From NCBI GenBank assembly GCA_041389725.1, contig JAWKRG010000003.1, forward strand, positions 1,240,001 to 1,304,000: a DNA stretch of 64,000 bases. The letters run 5' to 3'. The DNA comes from Polyangiaceae bacterium (lineage in GTDB: Bacteria; Myxococcota_A; Polyangia; Polyangiales; Polyangiaceae). Under the pieces are notes generated by a model, which made no database searches, was not told the origin of the DNA, and worked only from the letters and a program-made list of their open reading frames with translations. Shown here piece by piece: positions 28,045 to 37,460 of the stretch (positions are counted from its first letter, which is position 1; each line of letters opens with the position of its first letter). The translations under genes and the position numbers were made by a program.

Positions 28045-29537
28045 CAACCCCAGAACCCACTAGCGCAAAGGGCCCGCGCGCGCCGCGCGCGGTGGGGCGG
28101 TACCTGCTGTTCGACGAGATCGCCTCGGGTGGGATGGCCACGGTGCATCTCGGTCGCTTGGTGGGGCCGGCAGGCTTTTCCAGAACCGTCGCCATCAAGC
28201 GCCTACATCCGCAGTACGCGAAGGACCCAGACTTCGTCGCGATGTTCTTGGACGAGGCACGCCTGGCGGCGCGCATTCGCCACCCCAACGTGGTGTCCAC
28301 CTTGGACATCGTTCAGGAAGATGACGAGCTGTTCCTGGTCATGGACTACGTACAGGGCGAAGCGCTGTCTCGCTTGATACGTTCGGTTGCCATCCGGAAG
28401 GAGCAGGTCCCCCCCGAGATCGCCATCGCGATCTGCAGCCAGCTGCTACTCGGACTGCACGCTGCGCACGAGGCCAAGGACGAGCATGGGCAGCCACTGG
28501 GTATCGTGCATCGTGACGTGTCGCCGCAAAACGTTCTGGTTGGCGTCGACGGGGCGAGTCACGTGGTGGACTTTGGCGTCGCCAAGGCTGCGGCCCGCGT
28601 GCACACGACTCAGGACGGCGCCATCAAAGGCAAGATCGCCTACATGGCACCCGAGCAGGTGCGTCAGCTCGGGGTCGACCGCCGAACGGATGTGTTCTCG
28701 GCGTCGGTCGTGACCTGGGAGACCCTCACGGGTAAGCGCCTGTTTGCTACTGACGATGTCGCCGCCACGATCACGCGTGTGCTGGCGGAACGGGTGATTC
28801 CCCCCAGCACGCTCGTGCCCGGGCTGCCCGCAGCCGTCGACACCGTGATCCTTCGGGGCCTCAGTCGCAACCCGGACGACCGCTATACAACTGCCCGAGA
28901 GATGGCGCGCGAGCTGCAGGCATCGATGACGCCAGCGAGCGCCATCGTCGTCGGCGAATGGGTCGAGAAGATCGCGGCGCAGGTCCTGCAAGAAAGAGCG
29001 CAGCGCGTCTCGGACGTCGAAAGCCAGTCCACGTCCGCAAGCATTCCCCACGCCATGGTGACACGCTCTGACCGCGCCAGTGTCGACCGCGTGGAGGGCA
29101 GTGCAAAGACGGACCTGTCGAGTGCAGTGTCCCTTTCCGAGGGCCGCACCCAACAAACGCGCCGGCTACTGGTCGCGACAGCCCTCGCCGTGGTGTTGCT
29201 GCTCGTCGGCGGGGTGTGGCTGCTGGGTAGATCCAGCGGGAGCGAACTAGTCGCGGCAGGCTCTGCTGACGTTCCTCCAATGAAGAGCAGCGCTCCCGTG
29301 CCATCTGCAATCGCGCAACCAAACCTCGTCCCAGCTGTGACGAGCGCTCCGCCGCCCGTGCCTCCGGTCGCAAGCTCCGCCGCGGCGGATACACCGGCCC
29401 CGGCACCCATTCGAAAGCCCGCGGTCGTCGCTCCCAGACCCACGCCCAAGCCGGTCGCAAAGCCCGCTGCCAACTGCAATCCGCCCTATTCTCTGAATCC
29501 CGACGGTTCAAAGCGATTCAAACCGGAGTGCTTCTGA
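28041..29537 (+). CDS. membrane Ser/Thr protein kinase (Hanks type)
   Basis: 498 residues from the GTG at 28041, which overlaps the previous stop codon; the frame upstream is a shadow of the lipoprotein gene. The kinase domain (about 18-285) has the glycine loop ASGGMATVHLG, catalytic Lys in TVAIKRLH, HRDVSPQN (about 156-163) and DFG in VVDFGVAK. A single TM helix (about 374-396) leads to an Ala/Pro-rich outer region and a short Cys-bounded tail (NCNPPYSLNP, then FKPEC). The kinase faces the cytoplasm. Its position, with overlaps, between a glycan-binding-like lipoprotein and a two-TM protein suggests a signalling unit. Confidence 0.95.
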   Translation: MTTPEPTSAKGPRAPRAVGRYLLFDEIASGGMATVHLGRLVGPAGFSRTVAIKRLHPQYAKDPDFVAMFLDEARLAARIRHPNVVSTLDIVQEDDELFLVMDYVQGEALSRLIRSVAIRKEQVPPEIAIAICSQLLLGLHAAHEAKDEHGQPLGIVHRDVSPQNVLVGVDGASHVVDFGVAKAAARVHTTQDGAIKGKIAYMAPEQVRQLGVDRRTDVFSASVVTWETLTGKRLFATDDVAATITRVLAERVIPPSTLVPGLPAAVDTVILRGLSRNPDDRYTTAREMARELQASMTPASAIVVGEWVEKIAAQVLQERAQRVSDVESQSTSASIPHAMVTRSDRASVDRVEGSAKTDLSSAVSLSEGRTQQTRRLLVATALAVVLLLVGGVWLLGRSSGSELVAAGSADVPPMKSSAPVPSAIAQPNLVPAVTSAPPPVPPVASSAAADTPAPAPIRKPAVVAPRPTPKPVAKPAANCNPPYSLNPDGSKRFKPECF

Positions 29538-30412
29538 TGCGCTGGCCCCAAGTCTGCACCAGTCTTTGCGCCGCTGCGGCGCTCGCTGCCACTGCCCATT
29601 CCGCGCTCGCGATTGGCAAGGCGGAGTGCATTGCTGCCAACGACCAGGGCAACAACCTCCGCCAAGGCGGCAAACTCATGGCTTCCAAGGCGGAGTACTT
29701 GAAGTGCGCCGACGCTGCGTGCCCTGCTGCCATCCGTGAAGAGTGCGCGCAACGTGTCAGCGCCGTGGAGGCGAGCCTGCCAACCATCGTGGTCGCCATT
29801 CTAGACGCGCAGGGCAAGGACGTGACGGACGCCACCGTGTGGGTAGACGACGCAAAGGTAGCCGACACGGTAGATGGGCGCGCGCAGCCTGTTGATCCTG
29901 GCGCACACCGACTTCGAATCGAAACGAGCGACGGCAAGAGCAAGGAACTGGCGTTCGTCGCCCGTCAGGGCGAAAAAAATCGGACCCTCGCGGTCAAACT
30001 AGAAGCAGAGGCTGGAACCCCGCCCGAAGCAGCGCCCCTCACGAAACCCAAGCCTGCCGAGACCGAAGCCGACAGCGGGCAGAGCTCGGCAGGCCCCCTA
30101 CCCTGGGTCTTTGCCGGCTTTGGCGTTGTGGCCCTAGGTTCCTTCACGTACTTCGCCCTCTCCGGCAAGTCCGATCAGAACGATCTGGAATCGCGCTGCG
30201 CCCCCAACTGCAAGCAGTCCGAGGCAGACTCATTGAATCAGAAGTATCTGATCGCCGACATCTCACTGGGAGTCGCGGTGCTGTCCCTCGGGGCGGCGAC
30301 GTATTTCTTCCTGTCCTCAGGCTCCACCGAGCCGGCAAAGGGAGGAGACATCGGGTTTGGGATGCAGCCGACCCGAGGCGGCGTCGCCCTCGGTGCGCGC
30401 GGAAGCTTCTAG
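29537..30412 (+). CDS. two-TM companion protein of the kinase
   Basis: 291 residues from the ATG at 29537, overlapping the kinase stop codon (TGATG). A signal peptide (ending SALA) is followed by a small Cys-containing helical region, with motif LKCADAACPAAIREEC. A carboxypeptidase-regulatory/PEGA-like beta domain follows (ATVWVDDAKVADTVDG, VDPGAHRLRIET). Two membrane helices (LPWVFAGFGVVALGSF and YLIADISLGVAVLSLG) flank a ~40-residue loop, and the chain ends RGSF. The same plan recurs in the protein at 46712, which is also next to a kinase. Function unknown; a kinase-associated envelope sensor or substrate is plausible. Its 3' end overlaps convergent recJ by 4 bp. Confidence 0.82.
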   Translation: MRWPQVCTSLCAAAALAATAHSALAIGKAECIAANDQGNNLRQGGKLMASKAEYLKCADAACPAAIREECAQRVSAVEASLPTIVVAILDAQGKDVTDATVWVDDAKVADTVDGRAQPVDPGAHRLRIETSDGKSKELAFVARQGEKNRTLAVKLEAEAGTPPEAAPLTKPKPAETEADSGQSSAGPLPWVFAGFGVVALGSFTYFALSGKSDQNDLESRCAPNCKQSEADSLNQKYLIADISLGVAVLSLGAATYFFLSSGSTEPAKGGDIGFGMQPTRGGVALGARGSF

Positions 30413-32124
30413 GCGGGAGCAACGTCGGGTCGGGCGCTCCCGTCGAAGCCGTCGATGCGAATTTCGACGGCGTCGCCGCCGCGGTAGGTATCGGCACGGA
30501 GACTGCCATAGACGGTGGTCGCACTTCCGGCGGCCGGCGCTTCACCCGAGTAACCGGGCGCGAATCCCGCAATGCGTCGTCCAGGCGCGAGCTCGAGCTC
30601 GAGCTTGAGATGCCCACCTCTGACTTCCCGTGCGGACAGCACGCGCGCGTCGATCACGATTCGCGGCGCAGGATTGCTCTGCCCGCAGGGTTCCAGGCGC
30701 TCCAGATCCGACAGCACCTGGCGCGGTTCATCCTCGGGATGAAGCGGCAGCCGACTGTCATTCGTCTCGTCACTGCCGTTCGAAGGCATGCGTGCGCTGG
30801 CCGCGGCGAAGGCCTCGCGGAACTCTGCCAGGCGGCTTGCCTGGACTTCCAGCCCCGCCGCCGCCTGATGACCTCCGAAGCGCAGCAGGGCTTCCTTGGA
30901 TGCAGCAAGCGCGTCATACAAGCGAGCACCCGGCGGACCGCGGACCGAACCACGACCGTGCTCTCCTTCGAATCCGATCACGACACACGGCTTGCCGTAG
31001 CGGCCCACCAGACGACCCGCAACGATGCCGACGATGCCGTGATTCCAGTCGTCTCGGCCGATCACGATCGCGGGACGCTCGGCGTATCCGTCCCGCTCGA
31101 TCTCCTCGATGGCTTGCGCCAGCATCCGGTCCTGCACGAGTCGTCGTTCCTGCTGAACCCGTTCCACGCGCTCACCGAGTTCGCGCGCTTCGTCATGGCT
31201 TGTCGCCAGCAGTAGTTGCAGAGCCAGATCAGGCGAACCCATTCGCCCCGGCGCGTTGAGCCGGGGCGCAATGCGGAAGGCCACGTCCTCGGCGCTGATG
31301 TTTCGGGCGGCGTCGAAGCGCGCAAGCTCGAGCAGCGTGCGCACGCCCGGTCGCTCCGCGCGGGCAATGCGCCCGAGGCCCGCACGGGTCAACGCGCGGT
31401 TGTCCCCTTCCAGAGGCACGACGTCGGCGATCGTGCCGATGGCCACCAGGTCCAGCCAAAGCCGCAAATCCAGCGGCTTGTCCAGGCACTTGCGCAGCGC
31501 GGCGGCCACGGACAAGGCCAGCCCGCAAGAGGCCAGTCCCTTGAAGCCAAAGCCACAGTCGGGCCGATTCGGGTTCAAGAAGGCCAGCACCGGCAGCGGT
31601 TCGTCGGGCACCAAGTGGTGATCGATCACCACGCAGTCGACGCCTCGCCCAGTCAGCTCCGCCAAGACGGCGTGATCCGAAGAACCACAGTCACAAGTCA
31701 CCAGCAGACTTGCTTCGCTCGAGCGAATGCGCTCCGCTGCTGCGGCCGAAACCCCGTATCCGCCCTCGAACCGGCTGGCTAGCAGCGGAACGACCTTGCC
31801 GCCCAAGGTCCGGATCACGCTGGTCATGATCGCTGCCGAGGTGATGCCGTCGCAGTCGTAGTCGCCGTAGACGCAGATGGTCTCGCCCGCGCGCACGGCA
31901 CGTGCGATGCGGTCGGCAGCGAGTTCGCGGTCTACCATGGCCGCGGGATCCGTCAGATCTTGTAGCCGCGGTTCGAGGAACGCTCGCGCGGCAGCATGAT
32001 CGCGGAATCCGCGTCGCGCGAGCCACGCCGCGACCGTGCGGGAGAGCCCGAGCGCTCCACGAAGCTCGCCGGCAAGCCGGCCTTCGTCGGGCGTGCCGTC
32101 CGCGATCCGGGGAAGGGCGCTCAT
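30409..32124 (-). CDS. recJ: single-stranded-DNA-specific exonuclease RecJ
   Basis: 571 residues from the ATG at 32124; the open frame 5' of it crosses the tandem hairpin repeats and is not coding. RecJ degrades single-stranded DNA 5' to 3' in recombination and mismatch repair. DHH-family motifs: ICVYGDYDCDGITSAAI, LVTCDCGSSD, CVVIDHHLVPDE, LVAIGTIADVVPLEGDNR. The DHHA1 motif is LRFGGHQAAAGLEV, and a C-terminal OB fold is present (LKLELELAPGRRIAGFA). Length is normal. It is convergent with the two-TM protein gene. Confidence 0.96.
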   Translation of the reverse strand: MSALPRIADGTPDEGRLAGELRGALGLSRTVAAWLARRGFRDHAAARAFLEPRLQDLTDPAAMVDRELAADRIARAVRAGETICVYGDYDCDGITSAAIMTSVIRTLGGKVVPLLASRFEGGYGVSAAAAERIRSSEASLLVTCDCGSSDHAVLAELTGRGVDCVVIDHHLVPDEPLPVLAFLNPNRPDCGFGFKGLASCGLALSVAAALRKCLDKPLDLRLWLDLVAIGTIADVVPLEGDNRALTRAGLGRIARAERPGVRTLLELARFDAARNISAEDVAFRIAPRLNAPGRMGSPDLALQLLLATSHDEARELGERVERVQQERRLVQDRMLAQAIEEIERDGYAERPAIVIGRDDWNHGIVGIVAGRLVGRYGKPCVVIGFEGEHGRGSVRGPPGARLYDALAASKEALLRFGGHQAAAGLEVQASRLAEFREAFAAASARMPSNGSDETNDSRLPLHPEDEPRQVLSDLERLEPCGQSNPAPRIVIDARVLSAREVRGGHLKLELELAPGRRIAGFAPGYSGEAPAAGSATTVYGSLRADTYRGGDAVEIRIDGFDGSARPDVAPA

Positions 32125-32225
32125 GGTCGAGCCCGCTATGGAACATGCCCGACCCGAGTCGTCAACGACGTGGCGAACCAGGGAGGAATCGCGCGATGCG
32201 CGGTGGCGCGAGGAGGATTGGTGAC

Positions 32226-32327
32226 GCTTGACCGATGGCAATCGCAAGCCATCGCGAGGGTGACTTCTGCCTTGGACCGACGGCAATCGCAAGCCGTCGC
32301 GAGGTTGGATTCCGCCTTGGACCGATG
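32226..32327. repeat. 45-bp tandem hairpin repeat, 2.3 copies
   Basis: Units start at 32226, 32271 and 32316 (third truncated after 12 bp). Each full unit has a 7-bp stem with the same AATCGCAA loop: CGATGGC/GCCATCG at 32233-32254 and CGACGGC/GCCGTCG at 32278-32299. The two units differ by a paired T-A to C-G exchange that preserves the stem. The repeat fills the 308-bp gap between recJ and the lipoprotein operon; the rest of the gap shows only the sigma-54-like element. Confidence 0.7.
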
Positions 32328-32401
32328 TCTACGACACGCCTGTCAGACCTACGAGCAGGTCACTTCTGCGAGTCTTCCGCAAATCCGTGAATCAAACGGA
32401 A

Positions 32402-32417
32402 TGGCCCGGCCTTTGCA
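32402..32417 (+). promoter_or_regulatory. sigma-54-like promoter of the propeller-lipoprotein operon
   Basis: TGGCCCGGCCTTTGCA fits TGGCAC-R-N4-TTGCW with one mismatch and exact GG-to-GC spacing. It lies 15 bp before the ATG at 32433, so the leader would be very short. This either weakens the promoter call or favours the GTG at 32463 as start. Confidence 0.42.
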
Positions 32418-32432
32418 GCTCGGCGCGGCCAC

Positions 32433-34229
32433 ATGGGATGTGCCAGAAAGCGGGAAGCGCTGGTGTCGACGTGTGTCGCGCTGGGCGCGTTGGTGCTGTT
32501 GGTTCACTGCGCGGATCAAGCGCAGGAGGCATCCGGCAAGGGTGGTGAGGCGGGCGGCGGGAACAACCCGTGCGTCGGTCCAAGTTGTGGGACCGGCGGA
32601 GTCACGGGCATCGGCGGAAGTGCCGGCGCAGCGGGCGCTCCCGAGAAGGAACTCGAGAACACGTTTCGCTCACCCGTCGCCACGGGCCGCTACGTGTGGA
32701 CCGCGAACCCAGAGAGCTCGCGAGTCGCGCGAGTGGACGCGGTCAGCTTCGAGGCGCGTACCTACGAGGCCGGGTTTGGCCCCAGCTACCTTGCGGCGGT
32801 TCCCGGCCCCAGCGATGAGGACCGGGCGCTCGTGATCAACGTGGGCAGCAACGACGCGAGCCTGTTCATTGCCGACGCAAAAGGGGAAGTCACCGTGCAC
32901 AGCGCGGCATTGCACGAGGGCGCGAACTCCCTGGCCGTGAGCAAGACCGGCAAGTGGGCGCTCGCTTGGACGGACGCGACGCAGGTGAAGAACGCCGACG
33001 TCACCGAGGGGTTTCAGGACGTGACGGTGCTGGATCTGAGCGCGATGCCGCCGGTGTCGACTCGCCTCTCCGTCGGCTACCGCCCCTCGCGGGTGTTCAT
33101 CTCGGCCGACGATGCCCACGCCTACTTCGTGACGGAACCAGGGCTTTCGGTGCTGACCTTGGACTCCAGTCTGGGACCAAACGTGGACCGCGACGTCGTG
33201 CTGAGTACGGATCCTTTCTCTCCGCCCGCGAGGGACGTGACGGTGACTCCTGATGGTGCCTACGCCCTGGTGCGTCGGAATGGCAGCAACCTCGTGACAC
33301 TGGCAGAGATAGCCACCGGAGCTCTGAAGGACATCACCTTGTCGGGTCCCGTCACGGATCTGGATCTGACCGAGAACGGCAAGCTCGCCCTCGCGGTGGT
33401 GCGTGCACCTACCCCGCCACAGTCCGATGCCGGGGTGGATGCTGGCACGACCACTGATGCCAGTGCAGGCAACGAAGCTGGCGACGATGCCGGAGATGCG
33501 TCGACTGACGCGAGCGCAAGCGCATCAGACGGATCCGCGGATGCCACACCCGACGTCGCACCTCCACCCGTCGTCGACTCCGAGCTGTTCGTCTTGCCCA
33601 TTCCGGAGGTGTTCAGCAATCCCAGCGCCGCGAGCCAACAATCCTTGCCAGGCGAAACCGTGGGCAGCGTTGCGGTGGGGCAATCGGGCAACGTGGCTGT
33701 CCTCTACACCAACGCCAGCGCCAACGACCATCTGACCCTGGTAAAGCTCACGCCGGGCGCGGACTTCCTGAGTCATCGCTCCGTCGCCTTGAAGGCACCC
33801 GTCAGCGCCGCCTTCGTGGCACCCGACGATGCACATGCCATCGTGCTGCTCAGCCCCGCAGCGGGGAGCAGCAAGCCCGGAGCATTCAGTCTGGTGCCGA
33901 TCGCGAAGGAGCTGCCTCCGAAGATCCAGGGAACCGATGCGCCCACGCTGAGCGTGAGCATCGCGCCGGCGCCGAGCAATCGCGCGATAGTGACCACACG
34001 TGACGACAGCAAGCAGATCTTCGCAGCCTACCTGGCGCGCATGCCGGAACTGCAGGTGGATCGCATCACGCTGTCGAGTCCACCGCTGGCGAGCGGAATG
34101 GTTCCAGCCGCGGGGGTCGCGTTCGTTGCCCAGCAGCATCCGGAAGGCCGCATCACCTTCGTCAATCTCCAGAACGGGGACGCGCGAACCCTCACCGGCT
34201 TCGAGTTGGGCGCCAAGGTGGTGGACTGA
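32433..34229 (+). CDS. beta-propeller lipoprotein, first gene of a four-gene operon
   Basis: 598 residues. The signal peptide (positive RKRE, then LGALVLLVHC) gives lipidated Cys26. A short Gly-rich linker leads to PEKELENTFRSPVATGRYVWTAN-like sequence that also begins the next protein. The body is a YncE/40-residue-type beta-propeller (VSKTGKWALAWTD, GYRPSRVFISADDAHAYF, VTPDGAYALVRR). Residues about 326-379 are an extra Asp/Ala/Ser-rich loop missing from the paralogue. The C-terminus AQQHPEGRITF...LTGFELGAKVVD is nearly identical in both, showing tandem duplication. The next gene starts 1 bp after the stop. Predicted to be surface or periplasmic; ligand unknown. Confidence 0.87.
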   Translation: MGCARKREALVSTCVALGALVLLVHCADQAQEASGKGGEAGGGNNPCVGPSCGTGGVTGIGGSAGAAGAPEKELENTFRSPVATGRYVWTANPESSRVARVDAVSFEARTYEAGFGPSYLAAVPGPSDEDRALVINVGSNDASLFIADAKGEVTVHSAALHEGANSLAVSKTGKWALAWTDATQVKNADVTEGFQDVTVLDLSAMPPVSTRLSVGYRPSRVFISADDAHAYFVTEPGLSVLTLDSSLGPNVDRDVVLSTDPFSPPARDVTVTPDGAYALVRRNGSNLVTLAEIATGALKDITLSGPVTDLDLTENGKLALAVVRAPTPPQSDAGVDAGTTTDASAGNEAGDDAGDASTDASASASDGSADATPDVAPPPVVDSELFVLPIPEVFSNPSAASQQSLPGETVGSVAVGQSGNVAVLYTNASANDHLTLVKLTPGADFLSHRSVALKAPVSAAFVAPDDAHAIVLLSPAAGSSKPGAFSLVPIAKELPPKIQGTDAPTLSVSIAPAPSNRAIVTTRDDSKQIFAAYLARMPELQVDRITLSSPPLASGMVPAAGVAFVAQQHPEGRITFVNLQNGDARTLTGFELGAKVVD

Positions 34230-34230
34230 C

Positions 34231-35862
34231 ATGACACGAACGAGTTCCCTTCTCGGGTTGGCGTTCAGCGGCGGCGCGCTGATGCTCGTGGCGATCGCCT
34301 GTGGTGCCGCTGACAACGAGGACGCCGCTGGCGCACCGTCGGGCACGGGCGGGGCCAGCGCATTCGATTCCGGGCTCGGTGGTTTCAACGCCACCGGGGG
34401 CGGCGCTGGACAAGGCGGCAGCGCCGGATCGGGATTGCCGCCAGAAAAGGAATTGGAAAGCTCCTTCCGCGTGCCGGTCACCACCAGCCGCTTCGTGTGG
34501 AGCGCCAACCCCGACAGCGGACGCGTCGCGCTGATCGATGCCAGCTCCCTCGAACTGACGATCCTGGAAGCTGGTTTTGCCCCGACCTACCTGGCCGCAG
34601 TGTCCGATCCCGCCGACGAAACCAACAACGCGGCGATCGTACTCAACGTGCTGTCGCACGACGCCACGCTGTTCCGCGTCGCGGGCAGCGGCAAGGTCGA
34701 CACCACGACGCTGCCGACCCATCAGGGCGCGAATAGTTGGGCGGTCAGCAAGGACGGCGGCTGGGCCATCGCCTGGACGGATCCGACGAAGGTCACCAAC
34801 CCGGACCCCACCGATGGCTTCCAGGATGTGACGGTGCTGCACTTGACGGATCCACCCACGTCGACGCGGCTGACCGTCGGCTATCGACCCACGCGGTTGT
34901 CGATCTCGAGCGATGGCACCCGAGCCTTTGCTGTCACGGAACCCGGCGTCAGCGTCATCGAACTCAGCAGCGCCCCCGAAGTCACTCAGCTGGTTCCAGT
35001 CACCGACGATCCCTTGAGCGCTGCCAGCACGCGAGACGTGTCGATCACCCCCGACGGCTCCATGGCCGTCGTGCGCAACGAAGGCGACGACGACGTGCTG
35101 TTCATCGATCTGAGCGATGGCAGCCGCAACACGCGCACGCTCAGCGGCCCGCTCACGGACTTGGACCTCTCCGCCGACGGAAGCCTGGCGCTGGCGGTGG
35201 TACGTGACCAGGCCGAGCTCTTTCTGTTGCCGATCCCCGAGGCGGCCACCAACGCCGCAGCGGGTGACAGCGTCAAGCTCAGTGGAGAGTTGGTCGGCAG
35301 CGTGTCGGTGTCCGAGAACTCGGAGACGGCTGCCCTCTACTCCAACGCCACCGCCAACGACCGCATCAGCACGGTCGATCTGCGCCCCGGCGCAGGCTAT
35401 CTGACCGTACGCAGCGTGAGCGTGAAGGCCCCCGTGCAGGCGGTGTTTCCCGCGCCGGACGGCGCGCACTTGATCGCGCTCTCCTCTCCGCCCGGCGGGA
35501 GCAGCAAGAAGGGCGCCTTCAGCCTGGTCGCGGCGCAGAAGATCCTGTCCCCCAAGGTCGTGGGCACGGACGCAGTGCCCATCGCCGTGGGCTTGCAGCA
35601 GTCGCCGACCGCACGAGGCCTCATCGCGGTGCGCGACGACGTCACGCAGAAGCATGGCGTGTACATGGCACGCATGCCGAGCCTGCAAGTGGACTTCACG
35701 CCGCTCTCGAGCCCCCCGCTTTCGGTGGGCATCGTGCAGAAGGCGGGCAAGGGTTACGTGGCGCAACAGCATCCCGAGGGTCGCATCACCTTCATCGACC
35801 TGACGGATGGCAGCGCGCGCACGCTGACCGGATTCGAACTGGGAGCCAAGGTGGTGGATTGA
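34231..35862 (+). CDS. beta-propeller lipoprotein, paralogue of the preceding gene
   Basis: 543 residues from the ATG at 34231, placed 1 bp after the upstream stop. The signal peptide ends LVAIAC (Cys24, followed by Gly). It aligns over its full length with the preceding protein (EKELESSFRVPVTTSRFVW, GYRPTRLSISSDGTRAF, ITPDGSMAVVR, ELFLLPIPEA, TLTGFELGAKVVD) but lacks the Asp-rich loop. The two probably fold as 7- or 8-bladed propellers and may pair. The TGA overlaps the next ATG (TGATG). Confidence 0.87.
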   Translation: MTRTSSLLGLAFSGGALMLVAIACGAADNEDAAGAPSGTGGASAFDSGLGGFNATGGGAGQGGSAGSGLPPEKELESSFRVPVTTSRFVWSANPDSGRVALIDASSLELTILEAGFAPTYLAAVSDPADETNNAAIVLNVLSHDATLFRVAGSGKVDTTTLPTHQGANSWAVSKDGGWAIAWTDPTKVTNPDPTDGFQDVTVLHLTDPPTSTRLTVGYRPTRLSISSDGTRAFAVTEPGVSVIELSSAPEVTQLVPVTDDPLSAASTRDVSITPDGSMAVVRNEGDDDVLFIDLSDGSRNTRTLSGPLTDLDLSADGSLALAVVRDQAELFLLPIPEAATNAAAGDSVKLSGELVGSVSVSENSETAALYSNATANDRISTVDLRPGAGYLTVRSVSVKAPVQAVFPAPDGAHLIALSSPPGGSSKKGAFSLVAAQKILSPKVVGTDAVPIAVGLQQSPTARGLIAVRDDVTQKHGVYMARMPSLQVDFTPLSSPPLSVGIVQKAGKGYVAQQHPEGRITFIDLTDGSARTLTGFELGAKVVD

Positions 35863-37460
35863 TGCGACGTCTAGCTTGGTCTTGTGCAGTCATGGTTTCG
35901 GCGCTCAGCGCCGCGTGCGGGGGTCGTCCAGACCATTGGGACCAAACCATGTCTGCGGACGTGAAACAGGTGGGGCTGACGGGCTCCGTGGCGGTGGTCG
36001 ATGAAAGCCTCGATCGCGTGCTGATGCTCGGTGCGACCAGTGGCCGGGAGCTACTCACGACGCCCCTCAAAGTCGGCAAGAACGTCGTGCGAGCCGAAGC
36101 GTCGCCGGATCGCGAACACCTGTTCGTGCTCTCTCGTGGCGTGCAACCTCGTCGACAGCCCGACGACGAGCTTCCCAGCCTCACCGTCATCGCAGGCGGG
36201 ACGTCGCCACGAGTGGAAGCTCGCTACACACTGACGGACCCGTTGCAGGGGCTGGCCATCGACCCCGAGGGCGAATGGGCCGTCGTGTTCGATGCCGGCG
36301 GCGTCGTGGTCAATCCCAACGAGCTCATCCTGGTGAAGCTCGGCGATGCGGGAGCGGACCCCCTGCCCAAGACCATTCGCAGCTTTGGTGGGCGACCCAC
36401 GCGGCTCACCTTCACCAGCGAGTTGGCGGTGCCCGGGGGTGCGGCGCGACGCCTCCTGATCGTGGAGACGGAGCAGGACGTGACACTCGTCGATCTCGCC
36501 GAACCCACTCGCGACGAAGTGACCCTCATCCTGCCGAAAACTGCGTCGGGTCAGCCCGGCCGACCCTTCCAAGTGGACTACCACGATGGTGAGCCCGACG
36601 ATGACTCGGACGCCCGCATCGCCATTCGCTTGGCGAACGACAGCAACGTGATGTTGGTGGAGCTTGGGCCTGCTCCGGCAGACGAGCCCGGTAAGCCCTT
36701 CAAGCCGACGGTGAACGTGGCGGACGTCGGCGGTGTTCCGACCGACGTGGCGTTCGTGCAGACCGATGGCGGATTGCGCCTGGCAGCCCTGGTGCCCTCT
36801 CGCCAGCAAGCCACCCTGGTGGATCCCAAGACCACTGTTGCAGAGACAGTGAGTTTCGAAAAGCCCTACAGCCGTATGGCGCGAGTGACGGACTCGGTCA
36901 CGAACAAGCCGATCCAGAGCGATGTGGCTTTGTTGTGGAGTAGCTCGGCGACGGGAGTCGCGTTTTGGTCCTTGGGCAAGACCAGTGGCACTCCATTCCG
37001 CAGCGTCGATCCCTACGAGATCGGCATCAGCGTGGCGCAGGTGAAGAGCGTGCCCGGGGAGACCCGGGCGCACTTGAAGATCCTCGAGAGTGCCGCCTCG
37101 CCAGAGTTCTACGTGCTGGACCTGGACAAGCGCCAGAGCTTTCCCATGCTCACCAACGCGAGCGGCTTCAGCTTGTCGGTCTCGCCCGACGGCGAGCGGG
37201 CCTGGGCGCTCAAGCCCGGGACCCCGGAGTTCGCCAGCATCACCTTGTCGGATTTGCATCCGACCAGCATCGTGGTGGAACGTGACGTGACGGCAGTTCA
37301 CGACATCGAGCGGCGAGATGCGGGGCGCGCCGTGATCGCACTGCACGTCGTGGACAAGGGCGACCACACCACCGTGGGCGCCACGGTGCTCGACGCCCTC
37401 GACCCTGACACCGCCAAGAGTCGCTTCTTCCCTGGAATCATCTTCGGAGGTCTACGATGA
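35862..37460 (+). CDS. divergent third beta-propeller lipoprotein of the operon
   Basis: 532 residues from the ATG at 35862, overlapping the previous stop. The signal peptide ends ALSAAC (Cys19, then Gly-Gly); there is no Gly/Ser linker. Propeller-like strands recur (VAVVDESLDRVLML, ASPDREHLFVLSRG, LAIDPEGEWAVVFD, VSPDGERAWALKPGTPE), but similarity to the two upstream proteins is low. The context suggests it forms part of the same envelope complex. The stop overlaps the start of the following barrel-like gene by 4 bp. Confidence 0.85.
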   Translation: MRRLAWSCAVMVSALSAACGGRPDHWDQTMSADVKQVGLTGSVAVVDESLDRVLMLGATSGRELLTTPLKVGKNVVRAEASPDREHLFVLSRGVQPRRQPDDELPSLTVIAGGTSPRVEARYTLTDPLQGLAIDPEGEWAVVFDAGGVVVNPNELILVKLGDAGADPLPKTIRSFGGRPTRLTFTSELAVPGGAARRLLIVETEQDVTLVDLAEPTRDEVTLILPKTASGQPGRPFQVDYHDGEPDDDSDARIAIRLANDSNVMLVELGPAPADEPGKPFKPTVNVADVGGVPTDVAFVQTDGGLRLAALVPSRQQATLVDPKTTVAETVSFEKPYSRMARVTDSVTNKPIQSDVALLWSSSATGVAFWSLGKTSGTPFRSVDPYEIGISVAQVKSVPGETRAHLKILESAASPEFYVLDLDKRQSFPMLTNASGFSLSVSPDGERAWALKPGTPEFASITLSDLHPTSIVVERDVTAVHDIERRDAGRAVIALHVVDKGDHTTVGATVLDALDPDTAKSRFFPGIIFGGLR

